A stretch of 64,000 nt of DNA from Paulownia fortunei (GCA_019321725.1 CM033106.1:26524118-26588117), one strand, 5' to 3'. Numbered from the stretch's first letter, positions 36,801 to 50,420 are shown. The notes: generated by a model not told the origin, from the letters alone. Program-made: numbers and translations.

Positions 36801-39800
36801 TCAGTTCCTTCCATGAACAACTTCTTGGTCTACTTCAGTCACTGCCAGCAAGTCGCTAATCAATTTTGAGTAGTTGTCGAACTGCAGAGACAATTATGAT
36901 TATCAGATTAACAATTCCAAAGACAATCGTAGAAGTAAGTGAATATTGTTAGTATACACAAATTATTCAGAAACACAGCATTATGGGGGACAGCTGCGAG
37001 ATTTGTCCAACATCCTCATTTAAGTGAAAGGGATGCCCAGTCCTGGCTGGAAATTATCTACACTCCAAAATCAGTGGCTAGTTAAATTACACTACAAAAC
37101 TCTTAAGTTTATGCCTCATGAAGTGATCTTGCACGTCACCTCAGTACATAAATTCTTAGTAAAAGTAAATCAGTCAGAAATATTCTAACAAAACTAACAA
37201 AACACAGTTTGTAAAAGAACACAAAATCCATTTATAATAGATGAACCAGATAAAGTTAAGAAGAGAAACTATAAACATGAACATAGTCTACCTCCGCCAC
37301 AATTTCTTCACATTTACGGCCTAATTCTTGCATTTTAGCTTCTCCTTCCTCCTTTACAATTTTTTTCTTTGAAGTTATAGCATCCGCCTGAAAAATGTTT
37401 CATATAAATTGAATGTAAAACCAGACAATTAGTCAACAAAACACAACATAAACCAGTGAACAATTGAAATATCAATAGTACCTCTGCAACCACGGATTCA
37501 ACCTGTCTATGCCTCAATTGTAACGCATGCCTCTTTGATTCCACTTCTAATTTCACATTATTCAACTCTTTGCCCACATCCTCATGGTTGAGAGCTCTCT
37601 CCTTTTCCAGCTGTTTTTTGAACTCTTTTAACTGGTCCACTGGATAATATATTGAACTTAAGAGCAAGAGCAAAGTAGAAAGAATTACAACTCCAAGCAG
37701 ATTAAAAATACGGCTACCTTTTGACTGCAGTTCCACAAGTTTTGCTTCGAGTGACTTAATTAAAACTCCTTCGTCACTAAGCTTACTTTTGAGGACTTTC
37801 ACATCTTTATCAACTGACTTGGCAGAATTTACCTGTTGGTATCATGGACAGCAAAATTAAAAAATCAAACATCAAAATAAGTGCTTGCATTAGACACATA
37901 GACATGTATAACATGAAAAAGGACAACCCTAGAGGTGATGCAAGGAATCCATCATTTTTTCAATTATTTTTTTCCCTTTCATTTTAATGAAGATTTGACA
38001 ACCAAAAGCAAATGAATGAAAGAAAGGACAAGAAGTCGAAACCATAAAAAACAAAAAAAATCCTCAAAAGAGATACATAAGAGACATGTTGGTAGCAGCC
38101 AGCATGTAATGTAAATGATGCATTCCACGAAAGGCTTATTTCACCATAAAAAAGTAATATAATTCAATTAATGCACAAGACAAGATAGTAAAGCATAAGT
38201 ATTTGGTATTGACAAACCTGCTCTTGTATGGCTTGCATCTGAGCAAAGTGCTTAGACATTTTCTTGCAAGCCTGAGGGGCAACAAGAAAATCTCATCAAG
38301 CTCATCAAGTCTCATAAAAAGAATTATAATTAAATAAATGCATGTATAATAAGTTCATAAATGCAACTACAGGAGTAAATTTAAAGAGCAACAGAAGATG
38401 ACCAAGGCAGCAAATTTTTACAATTTCAGCCATCAAAATGATTATGAAGGTCAAATGTGAAATGTAATAGTTCCAGATGCAGAACACCTTCGCATAGGCC
38501 TCAAGTGTGGCAGTCTTATCCTGAAAAGATTGTACTGCGGCTCTTTCAGCATTTTTTGTCTCAATTTGGACCAACTTTTTCTCCTCTAAAGCCCTCTGAA
38601 AAATTTGGAAATAAATAAACAAAAAAAAAAAGATAAGAAAATCAAGAACACAGATACATAATTACAGCAAGGCAATAAAAGTTTCAATGCAGTCCTTCCC
38701 TTTTAACTTTAATTCACCTACTAAAGAAGGGAACTTAATCAGGTATGAAATGCCTAGTAGGACATGGGAAACGCAGAAAATGTTTCCCAGAAAGATATGT
38801 ATTTTGCACAACTTCTTGTTCCTTCAAAGTATGCGAAGATCATCTACACAAAGTCAAAAGATAACATGGCATGGGTAGAAAACTTGAGAGGTTCTCCTAC
38901 ACAAGGAAGGAGTAACATACATCAGGCTTAGTTATAGCATAACACAGACGTGAGCACCTGGTTTGGTTACAAACATAACACCTGATATCTAGAGGAAACA
39001 AAACAGGAGAAATAAAGTTTTTATGACATAAGTTGGTCCTTGAAATGACATAACAGGAACTTGTTTCAGCAGATTAAGATCACATACCAATGATAGACAC
39101 CAAGTAAAGATGTAATGTAGTTTTGAATGCATCCTGGTCCTAACATGATTCAAGCATTGGGTTATTATCAAAGTCTCAATGGTAACAGACCAGAAAATCA
39201 AATCTTTTGTGAAGATCCATGCTACCAATGAGGTGATTCGACTTCACTTAATATACTATGGACTGTGGTGGGTCTGGTTTGCTCATTGACCATATACTAA
39301 AGAAAACACAACCGTGACATTAGAACAAAATAAAGCATAAAGTATCAGATCAGTTTTGTCACACATCCTTGTAAGCATAACTTTATGTAGCCTAATCCTA
39401 TATCCTCTTCTGGCTTCCACATGAGGGTCCACTGAACCATGGCATGGCACAGGAAAACTCATGCACTTTAGATACAGCAGCACACTGGTAAAATTCATGT
39501 GTATCAGCTTGCAACAGAAGCAGCATTTTTCTTTGTGAAGAAAATTGTTTGCAATACCTAGATTAATATATTAGAACAACTGTTTTACAGTTCATAGATG
39601 TTACTTCAATCTGTATGCAGAATCCCACAGAGATTTAGACAACAAATGAAATAGATATTACCTGAAGCTTGTCTGGTGACTGGACAATTTTAGAACGTAG
39701 ACTGGCATTTTCTTGGACACTTTGAACTAATGCGAATTCTGCATTAGAGATCTGATAAGAAAGTAATATGAATCAGTAAGGACAATGAAACATGATTACA

Positions 39801-41050
39801 TACATATCCAGTTTGGTATTTGATGTGGACAAGGCTACAACCTAGAACTAATATGAGTTTCCTTAAAATGTGTCCTTCGCAAGGGAAGTTGTAGTATTGT
39901 TGATGGATGAGGCAAATCTTTATTATAAAAAGTAAAAACAGAATAGAACAATCCACATCAAAGAACCAAGAATATTAACATCAAAGTCAAAATTCTTAAC
40001 TGAATAAATACAAACATTGAGCCAAAAGCCAAACCTTCTCATCCATCTCTTTGGCTTTCTCCTTCAATTGTTTAATTGAAGTCTTCAAGGTCATTTGATG
40101 CTTGTTAAGACCTGAAACAGTCTGATGCAGGTCCTTGACTTTAGAATTTACTTCTTGGACAAGCGGTAACTCCCTCTCTCTCGACTCTTCAAACTCTGAT
40201 ATCTCTGTATTCAACTGAGATGTTGAAAATTATTAAATAAATGCATACATCAATCAACATCCAGTACAAGTATCAGCATAAACATTATATTCACCATGCT
40301 ACCTGGGAAATTCTAGCTTCAGCAGCTAGTTGCCGCTCCTCAAAAAGATCCAAATCATCCCCAATTGGCTTCAATAGATTTAATTTCGTGTGTCTAAACA
40401 AAAAATAAGTACAAATCATGCACAGTATCAAACTCCATTCTATTTCCGACCAATCATAGGATTCTGAATAATGAAAATATACAGGTTTTGCAATCACCAC
40501 TGTCTTTAAGGAAAACAAAAGAGTCCAAGAAACAGTAAGACGCCTCACCTGTGGAGGTGAAAATTGAGAAGGGCGCTGAGAAAGAGCTCCGTGCGTTCAG
40601 GCTCCGGCTTTATCAAATCTTTAGGAGTAAAGGCTTTGGGACAATTGACGGCAGCGACAAGTTGTCGAATTTTGTTGTACAAATTCATGAGCTGAACCGA
40701 GTGCGCGTGGTAATCCGGGTTTTCTAGCTGCTCCAGCGCCCCGAACTCCATCTGCCCCTGGTCCTCCCTGGAGAATTAATGATATTATAAATGGATTCCA
40801 ACAATAACGACGCAGATAACTTCTGCGAAGGAAGAAAAAAAACAACATTCTACAATTAATTAAGACTTAGGGTTCGGATTCTTGCTGACTGGAGAGTGTC
40901 CGTGTGGAGGAAAATGTGGGCGTAGAGGTTGCATATAAAGTCGGGGTCCGGGTGGAGGAGGTCGGCCTCCGACACGGAGGCGATTTGGGATTCGGCCAGC
41001 ACCGCAATGATCTCGTGCCGGGGGAGCCTTGGGTACTCAAATTTCGACAT
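36801..41050 (-). CDS. NUF2: Kinetochore protein NUF2 (NDC80 complex subunit)
   Basis: NUF2 pairs with NDC80 to link kinetochores to spindle microtubules. Coding exons (5' to 3'): 41050-40890, 40767-40549, 40393-40303, 40214-40035, 39751-39662, 38595-38488, 38271-38218, 37832-37718, 37639-37482, 37387-37292, 36881-36801. They sum to 1353 bases, or 450 aa, the normal plant length. The N-terminus MSKFEYPRLPRHEII and the following 120 or so residues form the calponin-homology-like head (FGALEQLENPDYHA is characteristic). From about residue 140 on, the protein is Lys/Glu/Gln-rich coiled coil, matching its rod. Exon 1 must end at CTCCA/GTCAGC to keep the frame, and a later GT would not. Intron 5 (38596-39661) is the longest. 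No breaks were seen. Expression in dividing cells is expected from its function. Confidence 0.94.
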
Positions 41051-42090
41051 TTTGTTTTCTCTTCCCTTCGTCCGATGATGACTGAAACAGATTTTTCTGC
41101 CCTCCAAGTGTTTGCTTTTGGGGGCACTGATTACAGAGAGAGTGTATGCGTGGGTGTGGGGGTGAATTTTCCCGCCTGGACGGGAGAAATAAATTCAATT
41201 TCTCAAGGGAGTCGGGGATCGAGTTGACCCGATATCAGAGTATTCGGCCCTTTTAATAGGCTCGACTCTGTCTGCAAATTAGTACATAACTGAATACCCA
41301 TTGGAGATGGGCCAATCTACCGTGCTGGGACCATGGGCTTCAGTGGGGCCTTGGGCTGAAAACCTGGATACTAGTTGGTTCCTAGTGGGCCATTCTATTG
41401 GGCTTGAGGTTGAGTTGGGCTGACATGGCCCAGATCTTGTAGAGGTGTCGAGCTCTTAATGAAAGCCCTCTAGAAAAGGCAGTACCATATTTTATGGAAT
41501 TGGAATCCAAAAGTGATGGAGTTGGATTATAAAATAAGATATTACGAAGGCGGAATTCATACTACACTCAATATAATTAAAGTATAAAATATTAAGTTTT
41601 ATCCTAATTCAACGTACTTTCTCATTAGTTTCCACCAATAGCAATTTATTTTCTCAAGCAACTTGATTTCTAACTTGGGGTTTTCATTGGAAAAATCCTA
41701 CATCTAACGTAGTTTTGCAGGAATCACGTGAAAGTAAAGAAAGATTTATTGGTGTGAAAAATTTGATACTTATCGGTGCCAATCAATGGCCAATGGGTTC
41801 ATTTGTAAAATATTGAGACTGAATTTTAACCAAAAAAAATAAATTATTAACTTTCAATTCAGTCAATATCTCTATTCTTGAAAAATCAAATAGTTACACC
41901 CTACATTCAAATCATTGATGAGATGGTGAATGAAATGATGAAAAGAAATAAAACAAATGGAAGGGTTGAAGTGATGCAGACTTGTAACAAAAAATAATGG
42001 TCATCAAGAAAAATATAAAAAAGAAAAAGAAAAAGAAAAAAGTGACAGAGATAGTGAGAATAAAAATAAATCATGATATCTACTTAAGAA

Positions 42091-42240
42091 AAATACTTTG
42101 TCATTTTTTGGTTATTAGATCATGTGCGTAAAAATACTTGTCATTTATTCAAATTCCCTTTCAAATAGGATTCAAGAATAACACTTTGTCATTTTTTGAT
42201 TATTAGATCATGTGAATAAAAACACTTGTCATTTATTGAT
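42091..42240. repeat. Direct repeat, two units of about 60 bases
   Basis: ACTTTGTCATTTTTTGGTTA near 42095 and ACTTTGTCATTTTTTGATTA near 42183 each continue through TTAGATCATGTG to ACTTGTCATTTATT. About 30 unrelated bases separate the units. Confidence 0.85.
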
Positions 42241-42636
42241 TATTAGCGGCTGTATGACTTTTTCAATTTAGTGAATTCTGTCAAAGGAATTTTAATATTA
42301 TACGCAAAAAGGAAGAGACTTATAAAACGGGTGAAGTTTTAGTTTTTGCATAATTTTGTGAATCTATGAACATGCTGGGATGAGCGATTTATTATGTTAT
42401 TCATAATATCGGAATATCATATTAAAAATTAATTAAATAAAATTAATAATTTTCCAACAAATCATACTGCATTTAATATTAAAAAATATTATAACATTAG
42501 GTTATACCTTATTTTTCTTGTATTTATTGCAGGACTAAAAATTTATTGCTTACAATAGATATCCAAACACCAAATACATGTAGAAGGCACTTGGAATCAA
42601 TTCAAATACATAGAATCAAACTTAAAAGTATTATGC

Positions 42637-42637
<1 letters not shown>

Positions 42638-42667
<30 letters not shown>

Positions 42668-42681
42668 AAAAAAAAAAAAAA
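42638..42681. repeat. C20-A24 homopolymer pair
   Basis: Twenty C followed directly by twenty-four A, just past the stop codon of cupin copy A. The other two cupin copies have ordinary sequence here (CACCTCCCAGAAGGT in copy C), so the tract arose by expansion after duplication. Confidence 0.9.
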
Positions 42682-42717
42682 GTACATAATTACAGAAAAA
42701 TTAATAATTTGTATCTC

Positions 42718-44474
42718 TTAAAAAGAGCTGTTGTCGCCTTGTTCAATCTTTAACTTGAAAAGTTTCACGAACTCCGGAGATACATTCAGTGCGGCCTGTA
42801 GAACTGATGGAGATAACGCTTTCCAAGCAGATGTATTCCCAGCTAACTGTCCCAATACAGGCCTGCAAGCAAGAGTACAAAATGCCTATTATCTTCCATT
42901 TTAATTCATTTATTCACTGAAAAATTACTTTCTACTGTTGTTCAAACCCTAAAAGAGTTGCTTCAATACTTACCTTGGAGATGTGGAAACACACAAAACT
43001 TCCATTCCTTGTTCATCTGCTAATAGAGCTGCAGCAAAGAACTTGGGCACAACAAATAGCTGATCTTTCTGCACACTGGCATCCAACGCTCGGGCACCAT
43101 TGAGGCCAACAATCTGGATCCGACCACTGCCTTTGGTGACGTAAATGATTCGATGTGATGCATCCGTGCTGTAAGAAGGGTCCGACACAGAATTGGGATC
43201 GAGTCGTACTAGATTTGCACTGAGCCCAATTTTATCAAGCAAAGGAAAATTATCTGCAGTGATTTCAGCACTAACTACAGATGATGATCCACCTAGCTTC
43301 TTAGCATTGGAAGAAATCAAATGATCAAGACTGAAAACATATTCCCCAGTGTTGCAATTGGATTGACCAGGCATGTCTATTTCTTCACCAAGCTTAAGAA
43401 TTAATGTATTAGTTTGGCTTTTCGCCAGTTTTTTCGAGTCGGCTTCGTTAAAACGATATATTTTGCTAATAAATTCAGTGGAAAAGCCTCCTAGGACACC
43501 AACGGCCCCTGTCAAGAAGAAATAATCGAACTGCCCTGGATTATAAGATTGGCTGCTTTCGCCGAGAAATATTAGGATCATGTCGGAATCTCCGCCGTTA
43601 AACCACCATGAAATAGCTCCCATTGGCACCGGAATGGCGTCTCCTTTGTTGATTATCATGACTTTCTCTTTTGGGCTATTTGGTGATACAAATCCAACAG
43701 TGCATGTACCTGTACCGAAAGATTAAATAATCCGCAATATAATCCTATTGGAGAAAGTTTCTTAAAGTTGCTTTGGCTAGCATAAGCTGATTTTTGAGAA
43801 GGCCGAATAATGGTAAAGACTCTATAGAAATGTGAAAAACCATCTTTTGCTCCAAACTTCCAAGCAAATTAATTGAATGCGTACTGTACTGCGTACTGAG
43901 TAAATTACATTTACTATGTGGTCAGTGTATAGTTAAAATAAAATAACTAACATTAGTCCTATAAATAGTTGGGTCGGATCGAATTAAGTTTGCGACAAGA
44001 ATATTTCTAAATATAGGCAATATATAGGTTTTATGACTATAAATATACAGTCGAAACTATTGGAAGATGAGTCGAACTTGTCAGAAAGGTTTTATAATGG
44101 TGACTTAAGATCTTGAATTCAAATTTCAAGAAATGTGGTGTTATTTCATTATTCATTGTAATTAACTAATTACAATGAATCAAAGTATGCACACTGACTC
44201 TTCCTATATAGATATAGTCACAAGAAAAAGTCAGATAGAGAGAACATATACTAATATGTACTTAGTAGTACTTACCTTGAGCAACATAGCCAATCTTGTA
44301 AGTGTCTGCATAGTGAGGCAGAGCAAAGCCACGAGGCTGCAAAACCAGTTTTCCGGCGCCGAGCTCCGCCTGGGGAAGCACCGGAGATTTGGCAGCCGTC
44401 CAAGCGTAATATCCACCACCTTCTCCTTCAAATATGGTTGTGTCAGCCATTTGGGGGGATAAATTCAACTCCAT
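42718..44474 (-). CDS. Bicupin, glutelin type-D/11S-globulin-like, copy A (intact)
   Basis: Exons 44474-44276, 43709-42974 and 42862-42718 sum to 1080 bases (359 aa), the length of Arabidopsis At1g07750/At2g28680-type cupins. Two RmlC-like beta-barrel domains are seen: one ends around KGDAIPVPMGAISWWF and one covers GLSANLVRL to KGSGRIQIVG. It starts MELNLSP with no signal peptide, so it is probably not a vacuolar storage globulin, and no Asn-Gly legumin processing site is seen. The metal-binding HxH...E/H cupin residues are absent in both domains (LPHYADTYKIGYVAQG keeps a single His), so an enzyme role is unlikely. The tail GNTSAWKALSPSVLQAAL is a family hallmark. This is the only one of three tandem copies with a complete, undisturbed reading frame. 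Function in plants is poorly known; seed or reproductive expression is common in the family. Confidence 0.92.
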
Positions 44475-44560
44475 GGATTACAACTGTAATGGTGGTATAT
44501 TCAATAATACACAAGCTATTATAGAAATGGGAATGTTTGAAAAGGCTTAGATATATGCCC

Positions 44561-44570
44561 ATATATATAA
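44561..44570 (-). promoter_or_regulatory. TATA box of cupin copy A
   Basis: TTATATATAT on the minus strand, about 90 bases upstream of the start. The same block, with flanking GGGCATAT, is conserved in copy C at 55979-55988. Confidence 0.6.
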
Positions 44571-46916
44571 TAGACGAAAATTATTTTTTTTATTTTGAAA
44601 AAAAAAAAAAGAAAAATATTGAATGGAGTGCCGTGCCGCGTCCCCAAGAGATAATGTTCCACAGTTTTGGGACAAATTGTTCACGTTACTAAATGCCACT
44701 TTTCAACGCCTACAATTTCAATTTTTCATGACTTCGTGCAAAATTATTTGGTCTTATTTGATTTGTCACAAAATTTTAGGTTGAGATTTTAAAAAATAAA
44801 GACTTTTATTATTCTTATATTACTATCCTAAAAGAAATAGTTGATAGTTACTAATATTGAACAAAAAGTTTTCCACTATGGGAAAATAGCCTTATTACCT
44901 CTCCAAAAAATAAAAATAAAAATAAAATAAATTTGAAATAGAGAAAATAATAATTTTATAATATGTGGTACAATTAAATATATTTCATGTCTGATATTTA
45001 ACAATTTAATATCAATATGTGACAAAATTCTTGAATACATTAGCTAATAAAGAAAATAATATCTTTTAAATTCACAAGTATAGCTTATTCCTATGTATTT
45101 GAAATAATTAATACTACAGTAGGAAAGTGAAATTTTTTGCCGCCTTTTGAATGTGGTGGTAGCTTAGGACTATTTCTAACTGTGGAAAAGATTATTGAAA
45201 GTGAGTGGACAAGAGGAAGCTTTTACATGCAATTTTATGCCACTTTTCATAATTGATCTAAAAATGAATTACGCAATCTGAAAATCTCTTTGGTCCAAAC
45301 ATTGCGCAAAAGAGAAAACGTGTTTTTTTTTTTTCAAATATATGTATATTTATGTGGTGATTTTGCAGGATGTTATCTTAGAGCTGTCCAATAATTATTG
45401 GACGCATGTCCGACAATTATTGGGTGGGGGCTGCCGGCGTTGATAGTGCCAGATCTAAATTCCTAATGCCATATTAAATCTCAATGTAAATGTTAATTTG
45501 CAAGTCTTGTATTTCCTAATTCCACACGTCCAATCTCCAGAGAAAATGTGAAAGATTATATATGAAGATTAAATGTTTTATTTTATATAAAATATGACAT
45601 TTGATGATGAATTTATATCAAATACTGATAGAATTAGTATTGAGAATACCCTCACTCTCTTTTTTTTATATTTAATGGTTTCTTTTTTCTCTCTTTCTTC
45701 TTAATTAGTTACTTCCCTCACTTCTTTATAACTATAGTAAGGGTGAATTTGGCCAAATTTTTGAATAATTTATTATACAAAAATTGTTTTTAATATAATT
45801 AATTGTTAAAAGTAACTTTTTTTTTACAAAAATTAATTCCGAAATAATTGATTCTATGAAATGGTGGTTAGCCAAAAGTTTTAAATTTTATGTTTTTGCA
45901 AAATGCCGACTATTGTGTTTGAATAACCCAAAGTGATTATTTTCAATTTTGGCGGAATATTCCGTTGGATTCCATAATATGTGATGCACGTGGTTTTTTT
46001 TAGAGGTCAAACCGTCAAATCATGTTAAAGATATTTTTCTTTGACTCTGGACTTTCACATTTTGTTACCCCAACTTAAACAATGATAAAATACAACATGA
46101 GATTATGAACTTATGTGCTGAAATTTTGATCATTCAATTTTGTAACTAGTATTTATCAAATTAAATTTATTACATAATTTTTCAAATATATTGGTAACTT
46201 TTGAATTCATGCTTGTGTATGCTTTCTGTTGTTTTTTTAAAAAAAAAAATTAAAAGATTTCTTTGGTTTATATGCAAAATTGAAATATATTTGAATTCGT
46301 ATATTATAAAGTTTGAACAATGGAATTGATATTTTAATTAGTTTAATTTTGGAAAAAAATATTTAATTTACTTATTTTTGAAAATTTAGTAAAGAACGCC
46401 ATGAAAATAAAATATTTTTTAAAAAATAAGATGTATATTTTTGAAAATTTTGTATATACTCTGAAAATAGATATTTTATTAAAAAATATTCTAATAAATA
46501 TCTCCAAAAAATAAGAAAAAACACATTTTTGGTTTAAAAATGAAGAATATTTTGAATTAATCTCACTTTACTCCTTTGATGAGTATCACTTTACCCCTTG
46601 TATTATCAATTATATCATTTTACCCTTTTATACTTTCATTATGTTTTATTTTACCCTCTTTTACTTTTGTTATCTCACTTTACCATCATATATTTTTGAA
46701 AAATAACTAAATTGTTATTATCTATTACTTATAGTAACAATTAAATTATTCTAAATTTAATAACCCCCCCTCCACCCACCCACCCACCCACACCCACACA
46801 CACACACGCACCCCTTCCCTAATTCAGTAGAGTGGATAGAATCAAACATGAAGTATATATATTATCCACCTCCCAAAAGGTAACATAATTACGGAATAAT
46901 TAATAATTTCCATCTC
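44571..46916. other. Upstream flank of copy A and spacer to copy B
   Basis: Bases 44640 to about 45760 belong to the duplicated unit and align with flanks of B and C. The end carries a TTTGGCCAAA-bearing AT-rich block shared with B. From 46560 to 46700, a 30-40-base motif with CACTTTACCCCTT recurs about four times. Bases 46766-46815 are a CCCA/CACA-rich run. Confidence 0.55.
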
Positions 46917-47951
46917 TTAAACACAAGTGTTATTGCCTTGTTCAATCTTAGACTTGAAAAGTTTCACAAACTCAGGAGATACATTCAGTGCAGCTTGTAG
47001 AACTGATGGAGATAAAGCTTTCCAAGCTGACGTATCCCCAGCTAACCGCTCCAATTCCGGCCTGCAAGCAAAGGTACAAAATGCCTATTATCTTCCATTT
47101 TACTTCATTTCTTCGCTGGTAAATTCCTTCTAGTATCCAAAACTCCTATATATATATAAATCTAAACTTAAGGGCAAATTGTTTAAAACTGCAAAAAAAT
47201 GGCTTCAATACTTACCTTGGAGATGTGGAAACACAGAAAAATTCCATTCCTTGTTCATCTGCTATTTGAGCTGCAACAAAGAACTTGGGCACGACAAACA
47301 CCTGATCTTCGTGCACATTGGCATCCAACGCTCGGGTACCATTGAGGCCAACAATTTGGATCCGACCACTGCCTTTGGCGACATAAATGATTCGATGTGA
47401 TGCATCCGTGCTGTAAGAAGGGTCCAGCACAGAATCGGGCTGGAGTCGTACTAGATTGGCACTGAGCCCAATTTTATCAAGCAAAGGGAAATTATCTGCA
47501 GTGATTTCAGCACTAACTACAGATGCTGATCCACCTAGTTTTTCAGCATTAGAAGAAATCAAATGATCAAGATTGAAAACATATCCTCCAGTGTTGCAAT
47601 TGGATTGATCAGGCATGTCTATTTCTGCACCAATCTTAAGAATCAATGCATCAGTTTGGCTTTTCGCCAGCTTTTTTGAGTCGGCTTCGTTAAAACGATA
47701 TATTTTGCTAATAAATTCAGTGGAAAAGCCTCCCAGGACACCAAGGGCTCCTGTCAAGAAGAAATAGTGGAACTGCCCTGGATTATAAGATTGGCTGCTT
47801 TCGCCGAGGAATATTAGGATCATGTCGGAATCTCCGCCGCTAAACCACCACGAAATAGTTTTCATTGGCACCGGAATGGCGTCTCCTTTGTTGATTATCA
47901 TGACTTTCTCTTGTGGGCAATTTGGTGATGCAAATCCAACAGTGCATGTAC
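46917..47951 (-). pseudogene. Bicupin copy B, first exon missing
   Basis: Exons 2 (47951-47216, 736 bases) and 3 (47061-46917, 145 bases) have the same lengths, splice sites and open frame as copies A and C. No exon-1 sequence occurs between 47952 and the flank shared with the other units at about 48720. The intron-1 similarity with copy A (GACTCTTCCTATA, GATATAGTCAC) runs to about 48560, right up to where exon 1 should begin, then stops. The first 66 residues and the start codon are therefore deleted, together with the proximal promoter. Translation from an internal Met (MIINKGDAI) would lack the first cupin strands. The unbroken frame over 881 bases suggests that the loss is recent, or that a new upstream exon is used. 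Confidence 0.85.
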
Positions 47952-50420
47952 CTGCACAGTGAGATTAAATAATCCGTAATATAATCCCTTTGGAGAAAGT
48001 TTCTTAAGTTACATATTATATAAATGTAGATTAATAGATATACAGATATGTCCTTTACTTTCTCCTTTAAAACACAATAAAGAAAAATATTTTCCTTACT
48101 GTTTTCTAATGAACATTCAAGTTCCAAATATAATTAAAACTTTATTTAAAGAGAAATTTCAATTCAAATTTTAATTCATGCAAACCTAAATGAATTACAT
48201 GGCAAGTGAATTACACCTGTGTATAGAATGAGAGTAATCAATCAAATAATACTTGTCATAAAGTCTGCAACGATTTTTCCTAAAGATATGTGTAGATTTC
48301 ATAAGCATAAATATACAATCAAAATTATTAAAAGAGGAGTCGACTTATTAATAAGTTAATTCCAGCATATGTGCAATATTTGTATCACAATTATTTACTA
48401 TAATTAATTAATTAGATAAAATTATTGGTTCAATAAATGAATCCAATTAAGAACATTCAAGCTTGAGAATAACTAATTAACTTGCAAGAAACTTAGAGAG
48501 CTAGCAACAATATTGGCTGACTCTTCCTATAGAGTACTATAGATATAGTCACTAGAAAATTTTCAGATTGACAAAACTTAAATAGGGGTGGGGGGAGATT
48601 GATTTTTTTTAAAAAAATAATAGATAGTGAGATATTTTAAATTTTGTATAACAAAAAAAATTAAAAATTAAAAAATTTACATGTAAAATTTGTACCAAAT
48701 TTAAAATTTTATGAAATTAAGATTGGGGATGACCGTCACTACCAGCCCTAACTTCGTTGCAGTTCCAATCCCTGACAATTTCAATTAGTCATCACTCTTG
48801 ACAAACATATTTAATCTTATTCGACTTTTCACCAAGCTTTACATGAGATTTTAAAAGATAATTTTTTTTTTATACTACTATTATAAAAAATAATGGTTGA
48901 GAATTATTAATATTGCATAAACATTTTAAGTGCATAGGTTCATTTTAGGATATTATTCCCTCCCCCCCCCCCCCCCCCCCCCCACTAAAAAATAAATAAA
49001 TATATATATATATATATATGAACAATAAATTTGAAAGAGAGAAAATAATATTTTTCTAATATGTTTCAGATTTGTTTCATGTTTGATATTTAACATTTTT
49101 TGTTCAATCTGAGACAAATTTCTGGAGTATTAACCAATTAAAAATATAATATCCTTTAAATTCACAAGTATAGTTTATACCTATGTATATAAAATAATTA
49201 ATAATAGCAATAGGAAAGTGAATTTTTTTGGTTGAAAAGGATAGTAGCAAAGTTATTATTGTTTTTGCCGTCTTTTGAACGTGCTAAAGTGGGGCAGCTT
49301 AGGATTATTTCTAACTACGATAACTCTGTTCAAAATAACTAGCTAGAGAAGAGGATGCTTTGACATGCATGTTTATAGGATTTTCTAGGATTGATTAATT
49401 AATGGATTACGCATTGTAGAGTCTGTTTGTCCGAAAAATCGTTTTAAGCATGTATATTTCCATGTGTTTGTAATTTTGTATTAGAGTATCTAGGTTGTCC
49501 TCAACTGCCCAACAATTATTTAACGCGTGTCCAACAATTAATGGGTGGAGGACCGGGGCTCTAGTTAAAATTGATATTATGCTAGTATAATATATATATA
49601 TATATATATATATAAGATTGATAAAAAATATTATTATTTTCATACACATTTTGAATTATTGAATAATATTTTAAAATTTTAAGGTGAAATATTTAATACA
49701 TATTTTATACTCAATTTTTATAATATTTGATGAATAATACTTCGTAATAAATATTTATAATATTTAAATATAATCTAGAAGTTATTTATAAGAATTAATG
49801 AAATATCATATAAATAAAAACTTAAAATCCTAATAATTTATGAATATACAAATTATTATTAGATAGTTATGTTTAAGTTTTGTCATAATTATAAATTAAA
49901 TAATTTAGAAATATATATAAAATAATTTTTTGCATAATTAAAAAATAAGTACAAACACAATTAATATAAAAATAATATCACAATAAATTATGTTTTTGCT
50001 TTCAAATAATTATTTTATATTTATGTTTTAGCCGTTCATTTATGAATTCGTATATTATCCATTTCTATATTTTTTGCCATAATTTTTAATAAAAATTCAT
50101 AATATAATTGTACATATTAAATATCAAATATTTCTCGTCATGTATTTATTTGTTCCTAATACCAGAGTAAATCTCAATAATTTTTTTGTTTTTGCCCTTC
50201 ACATTTGATGCCCAATTTTCAAGCCTTAAAATTCTTAATTCCATCCAATCTAAAAAAATTGTGATCTTAATTTCTCTTCTCTCTCTTCAATATTTGATTT
50301 TTTTATGCATCATATCCATGCACTTACCATCCATGGTTTTCTTCTCTTTCTTCTTAATTAGTTACTTTTCCATACTTGCCCTCACTTCTTTATGACTATA
50401 CCAAGGATGAGTTTGGCCCA
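47952..50420. other. Upstream flank of copy B
   Basis: 47952-48560 is the remainder of intron 1. 48720-50420 aligns in patches with the 5' flanks of A and C, down to the shared TTAATTAGTTA/ACTTCTTTATGACTATA block. A C22 run is at 48962-48983, and a TA microsatellite is at 49589-49614. 49650-50160 is very AT-rich. Confidence 0.6.
48962..48983. repeat. C22 homopolymer
   Basis: Twenty-two C in the 5' flank of copy B. The matching place in copy A reads CTATTACCTCTCC, so this tract too has grown since the duplication. Confidence 0.85.

Larger units (their letters stand above)
41051..42717. other. Intergenic between NUF2 and cupin copy A
   Basis: The first 200 bases are the NUF2 promoter and leader. 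It then becomes AT-rich, with a spaced direct repeat (42091-42240) and a C/A homopolymer pair. No genes seen. Confidence 0.6.

Noticed and set aside
37335..37802. 155-codon frame read as a separate gene
   Set aside because: Read-through of NUF2 exons 8-10 across introns; the hydrophobic part is intronic.
44231..44431. 66-codon frame starting MKEKVVDITLG in cupin exon 1
   Set aside because: Alternative frame of exon 1. It matters only because copy C's first ATG now reads into it.
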